64,000 nucleotides of DNA from Allobosea sp. (GTDB lineage Bacteria; Pseudomonadota; Alphaproteobacteria; Rhizobiales; Beijerinckiaceae), in NCBI RefSeq assembly GCF_030695125.1, contig NZ_JAUYTP010000073.1:1-64000 (forward strand). The letters are read 5' to 3'. This document shows, piece by piece, positions 59,141-64,000 of the stretch. Positions within the stretch are counted from its first letter, which is position 1. Each line of letters begins with the position of its first letter. Below the pieces are notes generated by a model. That model saw only the letters and a program-made list of their open reading frames with translations, ran no database searches and was not told where the DNA came from. The position numbers were made by a program, and so were the translations under genes.

Positions 59141-60735
59141 AGTTCGGCCCCGTTCCCGTCACTGATGCGGAAGGCTGCATCGCCGCGCATACGGTGCGCG
59201 CCGGCGGCCTCGTCGTAAAGAAAGGGGCGACACTGACGGCGGCGGATGTCGCCGGTCTCGCCGAGGCGGGGCTCGCCGAACTCGTCGCAGTGCGGCTCGA
59301 AGCGGGCGACATCGGCGAGAACGAGGCCGCGACGCGGCTGGCGACCGCACTGGCCGGGCGCGGCATCGTCACCGAGGCGGCCTTCACCGGCCGGGTCAAC
59401 CTCTTTGCCGCGGCGGCGGGCGTGCTCACGATCGATGCGTCTGCGATCGACGGGCTCAACCGGATCGACGAGGCGATCACGGTGGCGACGCTGGCGCCGA
59501 TGAAGGCGGTCGTCGCGGGCGAGATGGTCGGCACGGTCAAGATCATTCCCTATGGCCTGCCCGCAGTGCAGGTCGAGCAGGCGCTGGCCGCGCTGGAAGG
59601 GCAGAGGCCGCTGGCGGTCGCGCCCTACAAGCCGCTGCGTGTGGCCGTGATCTCGACGGTGCTGCTGGGGCTGAAGCCCTCCGTCGTCGACAAGACGTTG
59701 CGGGTGATGGCCGAGCGGCTCGGGCCGGCCAAGGCGCAGGTCGCAGCCGACCGGCGCGTGCCACATCAGGAGGCGCCGCTGGCGCAGGAAATCGCGGCGC
59801 AGGCGGAAGCCGCGGACCTCGTCGTCGTGTTCGGGGCTTCCGCGATCACCGACCGGCGCGACGTCATCCCGCAGGCGCTGCTGGCGGCCGGTGGGCGCAT
59901 CGAGCATTTGGGCATGCCGGTCGACCCCGGCAATCTGCTGCTGATCGGCGAGATCGGCGGCAAGCCGGTGATCGGCGCGCCGGGCTGTGCGCGCTCGCCC
60001 AAGGAAAACGGCTTCGACTGGGTGCTTCAGCGTTGCCTCGCCGGCATTGCCGTGACGCGTGCCGATATCCAGGCGATGGGCGTCGGCGGGCTTTTGATGG
60101 AGATCGTCTCGCGGCCGCAGCCGCGCGCGCCCGCCCTTCTAGAGGCTGCGCCGGTCGCCGGACTGGTGCTGGCCGCGGGCCGTTCGACGCGGATGGGGCC
60201 CGACAACAAGCTGCTCCAGAGCGTGCGCGGCCAGCCGATGCTGCGCCATGCCGTCGAGGCTCAACTCGCCTCGGTCGCCCGCCCTGTAATCGTCGTGACC
60301 GGGCATCAGCAGGCGGAGGTCGCGGCCGCGCTCGCCGGGCTCGACGTCACGCTGGTCCACAATCCCGATTTCGCCAGCGGGCTCGCCGGATCGGTCAAGG
60401 CGGGGCTTGCCGCCTTGCCGGAGAGGGTGGCCGGTGTCGTGGTTTCGCTCGGGGACATGCCCAATGTCACGGCTGCCGTGATCGACCGGCTGGCGCAGGT
60501 CTTTGCGGAGAGCGGCGAGGCGCTGGCCGTCGTGCCGACGCTTCTGGGGCAGCGCGGCAACCCCGTGCTGCTGGCACGAGCGCTGTTTGCGGAGGTTGCG
60601 AAACTCGAGGGCGACCAGGGCGCTCGGCGTCTGCTCGACGCGGCAGGGGAGGCGCTCGTCGAGGTGCCGCTCGACGACCCCGCGATCGCGCTCGACATCG
60701 ACACGCCCGAGGCGCTGGCGCAGCTGGAGCGCTAA
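59137..60735 (+). CDS. Fused molybdopterin-binding / MobA-like nucleotidyltransferase
   Basis: A 532-residue two-part protein. Residues about 1-340 contain a MoCF-type molybdopterin-binding domain (VAVISTVLLGLKPSVVDKTL, later ADLVVVFGASAITDRRDV and GNLLLIGEIGGKPVIGAPGC). Residues about 343-532 are a MobA/MocA-like NTP transferase (VLAAGRSTRMGPDNKLL, VVSLGDMPNVTAAVID, GNPVLLARALF). MocA adds CMP to make the cytosine dinucleotide cofactor used by xanthine oxidase-type enzymes. It is therefore probably the cofactor-forming enzyme for this cluster. It overlaps the XdhC C-terminal gene by four bases. Confidence 0.9.
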   Translation: MKFGPVPVTDAEGCIAAHTVRAGGLVVKKGATLTAADVAGLAEAGLAELVAVRLEAGDIGENEAATRLATALAGRGIVTEAAFTGRVNLFAAAAGVLTIDASAIDGLNRIDEAITVATLAPMKAVVAGEMVGTVKIIPYGLPAVQVEQALAALEGQRPLAVAPYKPLRVAVISTVLLGLKPSVVDKTLRVMAERLGPAKAQVAADRRVPHQEAPLAQEIAAQAEAADLVVVFGASAITDRRDVIPQALLAAGGRIEHLGMPVDPGNLLLIGEIGGKPVIGAPGCARSPKENGFDWVLQRCLAGIAVTRADIQAMGVGGLLMEIVSRPQPRAPALLEAAPVAGLVLAAGRSTRMGPDNKLLQSVRGQPMLRHAVEAQLASVARPVIVVTGHQQAEVAAALAGLDVTLVHNPDFASGLAGSVKAGLAALPERVAGVVVSLGDMPNVTAAVIDRLAQVFAESGEALAVVPTLLGQRGNPVLLARALFAEVAKLEGDQGARRLLDAAGEALVEVPLDDPAIALDIDTPEALAQLER

Positions 60736-60760
60736 ATCTGCCAAGTGGTTTCGAGCGGCC

Positions 60761-60863
60761 GTCATCCTGGATGAGCCGCGAAGCGGCGCGTCCGGGATCC
60801 ATCATAGGATGCCAACGCGCTTGATGATGGATCCCGGGACGACCTTCGGTCGCCCAGGATGAC
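60761..60863. repeat. Long intergenic palindrome, type A
   Basis: Outer arms GTCATCCTGG / CCAGGATGAC and inner arms CCGGGATCCATCAT / ATGATGGATCCCGG lie between two convergent genes. Confidence 0.88.
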
Positions 60864-60907
60864 GTCCTGGCTTGTCGCGATTTCTATGGCGACCGGGCGC
60901 TATGATT

Positions 60908-61072
60908 CTATGAGGCCTCTCGCTTGCCGGCATGGGGCTCCCGCCGGCAGCGCTCCGAGCAGAACTTCACCTCGTCCCAGACGCGCGCCCATTTCTTGCG
61001 CCAGGTGAAGGGCCGGCCGCAGGCCTGACAGGGTTTCTGGGGCAGGTTGGCTTTCTCGATTCGCTTGGCCAT
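60908..61072 (-). CDS. DUF2256 small cysteine protein
   Basis: A 54-residue protein read directly from the minus strand: it begins [20 protein letters not shown], has FTWRKKW and [14 protein letters not shown] in the middle, and ends GKREAS. Four cysteines (CQAC and CSERC) form a probable zinc ribbon. The Pro-Xaa-Lys-Xaa-Cys and Trp-Arg-Lys-Lys-Trp patterns are those of DUF2256 proteins, often linked to cryptochrome/photolyase loci. It is too short for usual gene-finding cut-offs. Function unknown. Confidence 0.85.
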   Translation of the reverse strand: MAKRIEKANLPQKPCQACGRPFTWRKKWARVWDEVKFCSERCRREPHAGKREAS

Positions 61073-61155
61073 GTCCCGTCACGCTCGTCCGCCGCGCTGG
61101 TCCAGAGCGACCCGCGCCGACGTATACGCTGGCGAGACCCAATTGGAGCGGCGAC

Positions 61156-61890
61156 ATGAGCGACACCATCCTGATCTATGGCGGCAGCGGCGGCATCGGG
61201 GCCGCGGTGGCACGCGCCGTCAAGACGCGCGGCCTGTCGGTGCATCTGGTGGGACGCGATGCGGTCCGGCTTGAAGCGCTCGCGCGCGAGATCGGCGCGG
61301 GCTTCACCGCCGGGGACGTGACCGAGGGCGACGTCTTCGCCGCCGCGACGCAGGCGGCTTCGCAAGGTGGCGCGCTGAAGGGGCTGGTCTATGCCGTCGG
61401 CACGATCAACCTGAAGCCGGTCGCGCGGCTGGCCGAGGCTGATTTCCTCAAGGATTTCAGCATCAACGCGCTGGGCGCTGTGAAGGCGATTCAAGCCGCC
61501 CTGCCGCATCTGAAGCAGGCTGAGGGCACGGCGGGCGTCGTGCTGTTCTCGACGGTGGCGGTCGCTCAGGGCTTTGCCGCCCATGCCTCGGTGGCGATGG
61601 CGAAGGGGGCGATCGAGGGGCTGACGCTGTCGCTCGCGGCGGAACTCGCGCCGCGCATCCGCGTCAACTGCATCGCGCCGTCGCTGACGCGGACACCGCT
61701 GGCGGCGGCACTCACGGGCAACGAGGCGATGGCGAAGGCGATCGCCGATCTGCACCCGCTGCAGCGGCTGGGCGAGCCCGAGGACATCGCACCGCTCGCG
61801 GCGCTGCTCGCCTCCGACGACGCCTCCTGGATCACCGGGCAGATCATCGGCGTCGATGGCGGCCGGTCGTCGCTGCGCACCAAAGGGTAG
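61156..61890 (+). CDS. SDR-family protein lacking the catalytic Tyr
   Basis: A 244-residue Rossmann-fold protein. The cofactor motif is YGGSGGIGAAVARAV (residues 8-22); the N-containing FSINALGAVKAIQAALPHL and the C-terminal SWITGQIIGVDGG fit short-chain dehydrogenases. The active-site block reads FSTVAVAQGF then HASVAMAKGAIEGL. Lys150 is kept and Ser132 is in place, but the residue four before the Lys (normally Tyr) is Val146. It may be inactive as a dehydrogenase or use another acid. It is a known variant pattern in some SDRs. Confidence 0.85.
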   Translation: MSDTILIYGGSGGIGAAVARAVKTRGLSVHLVGRDAVRLEALAREIGAGFTAGDVTEGDVFAAATQAASQGGALKGLVYAVGTINLKPVARLAEADFLKDFSINALGAVKAIQAALPHLKQAEGTAGVVLFSTVAVAQGFAAHASVAMAKGAIEGLTLSLAAELAPRIRVNCIAPSLTRTPLAAALTGNEAMAKAIADLHPLQRLGEPEDIAPLAALLASDDASWITGQIIGVDGGRSSLRTKG

Positions 61891-61902
61891 GGTGGGCGGG
61901 AC

Positions 61903-62661
61903 TCAGCGCAGCCAGTGGACGCCGAGCGTCGCATAGGCTTCGGACGGGCGGTCGCTGCTGCGCTGCCAGCCGCCCGACAGCCGCCAGACGACACCAAACA
62001 GGCGCAGGCCCGTCAGATGCAGGCCGAGCCTGAGTTTGGTGTAGCGGCCGGCCCGGTAGGCCTCGACCTCCGGCCCGGCATAGAGATCCTGCGACAGCCA
62101 GCCGCGCGGCAACAGCCAGCCGGGCGCGGCGCGACCCCAGAGCCTTCGGTCGAGCGTCGAGGCATAGGCGCCGGCATGCAGCATCATGCCCGGCATCGGC
62201 GTCATCCAAAGGTCACCCTGGAGTCTGGCGCCATAGCGGTTGCGATAGAGGATGCCGTTGCGCCATTCGCGCTGTTCGCCCTCCTGGTCCGAGCCGGCAT
62301 AGAGCGCGAGGAATGTATCGCCGATCCGCCATTCATAGCCGATGAGTGCCTGAGACTCGCTCTTATAGGCGACGCCGCGCGGGCGCTGCCGCTGCGCCTC
62401 CTCCTGGGCGCCTCCGATCTTGAGCAGCGCACGCAAGCCGCTACCGGCGAGGGCGCCGCTCAGCGCGGTCTTCATGCCGAGCGAGACGAAGGTCTTGGCC
62501 GGGCCGGCCTCGAGCGAGCCGAACAGGACGGTGGAGAGGGCCGCGCGCTCCTCGGCCTCGGCTTCGGTCTCGGCCTCCTGGGCGAAAGCGCTCCCGGCCG
62601 GCGCCGCCGTCAGGACGGCGGCCAGCATCGCGCCCCCCGCGATCGCGCACCCATACGCCAC
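61903..62661 (-). CDS. bcsS: Cellulose biosynthesis protein BcsS-like outer-membrane protein
   Basis: A 252-residue protein with an N-terminal signal peptide (MAYGCAIAGGAMLAAVLTAA, ending in SAFAQ). The mature part has alternating patterns suited to an outer-membrane barrel. Motifs such as SLGMKTALSGALAGSGLRAL and RNRYGARLQGDLWMTPMPGM resemble the BcsS family, which accompanies cellulose or exopolysaccharide genes in Hyphomicrobiales. No bcs genes adjoin it. The family call is from pattern memory and is moderate. Confidence 0.7.
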   Translation of the reverse strand: MAYGCAIAGGAMLAAVLTAAPAGSAFAQEAETEAEAEERAALSTVLFGSLEAGPAKTFVSLGMKTALSGALAGSGLRALLKIGGAQEEAQRQRPRGVAYKSESQALIGYEWRIGDTFLALYAGSDQEGEQREWRNGILYRNRYGARLQGDLWMTPMPGMMLHAGAYASTLDRRLWGRAAPGWLLPRGWLSQDLYAGPEVEAYRAGRYTKLRLGLHLTGLRLFGVVWRLSGGWQRSSDRPSEAYATLGVHWLR

Positions 62662-62816
62662 GCACGCACCCCCGACGCCCGGCCTGCCGGATGGGCGCTA
62701 CCGCAATTGCAGCAGGCGCGCACGAGGCTGGCAAGCGTTTGTTAACCACGCGGGCGCAGCCTGAGGGCTGGATCTGGCTAAGCTTTCATCATGTGCCGAC
62801 GAAAGGGAGAGGGCAG

Positions 62817-63086
62817 ATGAGCACCACCGATTTCAGGCGACAACTGGCGGGATACGGGCTGACGACGGCGACGATCCTCTATCGGATGCCCGACCACCGC
62901 AGCGTGCTGCAGAGCTATATCTGGCAGAACTACGATCTCGCGCCGCGCTTCCCGGAACTGCTTCAGTTCCTCGATTTCTGGAAACGGGAACTCGATGGTC
63001 CGCTGCATTCCGTCACGGTGGCGCATTCGCGCCTGATCCGGCCGGCCGAGATCGTCGCCGTCAACGGGGTGCTGACCCTGCATTGA
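62817..63086 (+). CDS. usg: Usg family protein
   Basis: An 89-residue soluble protein matching Usg: DFRRQLAGYGLTTATILYRM, then MPDHRSVLQSYIWQNYDLAP, and LDFWKRELDGPLHSVTVAHS. Usg is a small alphaproteobacterial family, named for a gene upstream of trpF in early work; its function is unknown. A GAGAGGG site precedes the ATG. It is a single gene here, followed by the ExoD-type gene. Confidence 0.85.
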   Translation: MSTTDFRRQLAGYGLTTATILYRMPDHRSVLQSYIWQNYDLAPRFPELLQFLDFWKRELDGPLHSVTVAHSRLIRPAEIVAVNGVLTLH

Positions 63087-63180
63087 ACGGCGGCGCAGGG
63101 CGGCCTGTCGTCGGCGCTGCTTGTTGCAACGGCGCGGCGCGTGCTAGGCCGCTGATCCTGTCACGGCCTGGCCCGATCCC

Positions 63181-63780
63181 TTGTCATCACCCTTGCGCAC
63201 CTCCGGTCTCCTCATGGCGCTGGCCGCCTTGCCCGGAGAGCGCATCGCCGTGGGCTCGATCGTCGCGGCGTTGAAGGACAGGGCCTATGCGCTGCTCGTC
63301 GTCCTGCTCGGGCTGCCGAACTGCCTGCCGATGCCGCCGCCGATCCCGCTGGTCTGCGGGCTGGTGCTGGCCTTTGTCGCTGCGCAGATGCTGACCGGGC
63401 GGGCCATCCCCTGGCTGCCGTCGGCCTTGTTGTCGCGCAGCCTCAGCAAGCCGGTCCTGACGCGGGCCATCGACCGGGCGGTGCCGGTTCTCCTGCGGCT
63501 GGAGCGCTTTTCGCAACCGCGCCTGACCGTCCTTGGCAGCGTCTACGCCATCCCGGTTCTCGGCCTGCTGATCCTGGTGCTGGCGCTGGGCCTGGTCGTC
63601 GCGGCGCCGTTCATCGGGCAGATCCCGCTCGGGCTGGCCGTCTGCCTGGTCGGGCTGGGCCTTGTGGAGCGGGACGGGCTTCTGATCATCGCGGGAACGG
63701 TCTTCGGCGCGATCGGCCTCGTCCTCAGCGCCGGGTTCGCCTACGCGATCTTCAGCGGCATCCACGGCCTGTTCTTCTGA
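63181..63780 (+). CDS. ExoD family membrane protein
   Basis: A 199-residue integral membrane protein. The opening RTSGLLMALAALPGERIAVG, the LLGLPNCLPMPPPIPLVCGL block and the AAQMLTGRAIPWLPSALL region match ExoD, first described from exopolysaccharide and alkali-tolerance defects in Sinorhizobium. The start is TTG at 63181 because the RTSGLL region before the next ATG (63214) is conserved in the family. Its mechanism is unknown. It has about five hydrophobic segments. Confidence 0.85.
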   Translation: MSSPLRTSGLLMALAALPGERIAVGSIVAALKDRAYALLVVLLGLPNCLPMPPPIPLVCGLVLAFVAAQMLTGRAIPWLPSALLSRSLSKPVLTRAIDRAVPVLLRLERFSQPRLTVLGSVYAIPVLGLLILVLALGLVVAAPFIGQIPLGLAVCLVGLGLVERDGLLIIAGTVFGAIGLVLSAGFAYAIFSGIHGLFF

Positions 63781-63810
63781 GGGGCAGGCCGTTCGGCGGG
63801 CCCGAAGGGA

Positions 63811-64000
63811 TCAGGCGGCGGCGAGGATCCCGGCGAAGGGCTTGTCCTGCGTGAGCAGCCGGTCGATCTCGTCAGCCGGCACGCCCTTCGAGAACAGGAA
63901 GCCCTGCAGTTCGTGGCAGCCGATCGCCTGCATGAAGCGATGCTGCTCGGCCGTCTCGACACCTTCCGCGCAGACGCGCAGGCCGAGCGCCCGGCCGAGA
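63811..64000 (-). CDS. EAL-domain protein, C-terminal part (runs off the window)
   Basis: The last 62 codons of a gene whose start lies beyond the right edge. Translation shows LGLRVCAEGVETAEQHRFMQ then IGCHELQGFLFSKGVP, the end of an EAL domain (cyclic-di-GMP phosphodiesterase). The Glu in AEGVET and the QGF motif are the usual catalytic-site and lobe residues. Whether a GGDEF or sensor domain lies upstream cannot be seen. Confidence 0.88.
   Translation of the reverse strand, partial: LGRALGLRVCAEGVETAEQHRFMQAIGCHELQGFLFSKGVPADEIDRLLTQDKPFAGILAAA

Overview
This is a GC-rich chromosomal stretch of an alphaproteobacterium. The order Hyphomicrobiales is likely, and the overall flavour is Bosea-like; this is an inference from gene content, not a database match. 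Supporting lineage markers are an ATP12-type F1 assembly chaperone, an HWE-family histidine kinase, a single-cysteine DksA, the small Usg protein, BcsS, ExoD and the S58 peptidase. Genes are densely packed. No rRNA, tRNA, CRISPR array, integrase or transposase could be recognised. Many intergenic gaps carry long palindromic repeats of five types.

Layout. 1-675 has no convincing gene but holds two tandem hairpins with an identical loop and a plus-strand terminator. 676-3576: Crp/Fnr regulator, a small conserved protein, a LuxR-HTH/HWE-kinase fusion, and DksA. 3766-6151: MBOAT O-acyltransferase with its SGNH-like partner. 6272-12606: propionyl-CoA carboxylase beta chain, a ParDE toxin-antitoxin pair, ATP12 chaperone, S58 peptidase, Spy/CpxP-like and PsiF-like secreted proteins, and a LysE exporter. 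12635-15622: NnrU, then an AT-rich FRG-domain gene that looks acquired, then rpsD. 16083-24805: M19 dipeptidase, TrmJ, DUF2267, TonB receptor, amine oxidase, MarR-GNAT fusion, murI. 24809-31507: D-amino-acid dehydrogenase, BASS transporter, GST, rpe, purB, phosphoesterase, RBBP9-like hydrolase.

31736-37327 is a complete branched-chain amino-acid ABC operon (livHMGF, a small membrane protein, then the binding protein). 37611-41253 is a hydroxyproline module: 4-hydroxyproline epimerase, D-hydroxyproline dehydrogenase and a cupin, divergent from a GntR regulator with a candidate operator between them. 42065-46475 is a mixed operon in which both aconitase-X subunits lie between beta-ketoadipate genes (pcaB, acnX large, acnX small, pcaD, pcaC).

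46644-60735 is a molybdenum-hydroxylase cluster of the form II CO-dehydrogenase-like type: coxG, coxSLM, coxD and coxE, two split XdhC genes flanking a LysE exporter, and a fused MoCF/MobA-like cofactor protein. It is interrupted by a soluble globin-type chemoreceptor, two NTF2-like proteins, a BrnTA toxin-antitoxin pair and an esterase. The window ends with DUF2256, an SDR lacking its catalytic Tyr, BcsS, Usg, ExoD and the C-terminus of an EAL-domain protein.

The leads most worth following are the aconitase-X/pca operon, the form II hydroxylase cluster with its split XdhC and embedded exporter, the FRG-domain insertion, and the twin hairpins at the left edge.
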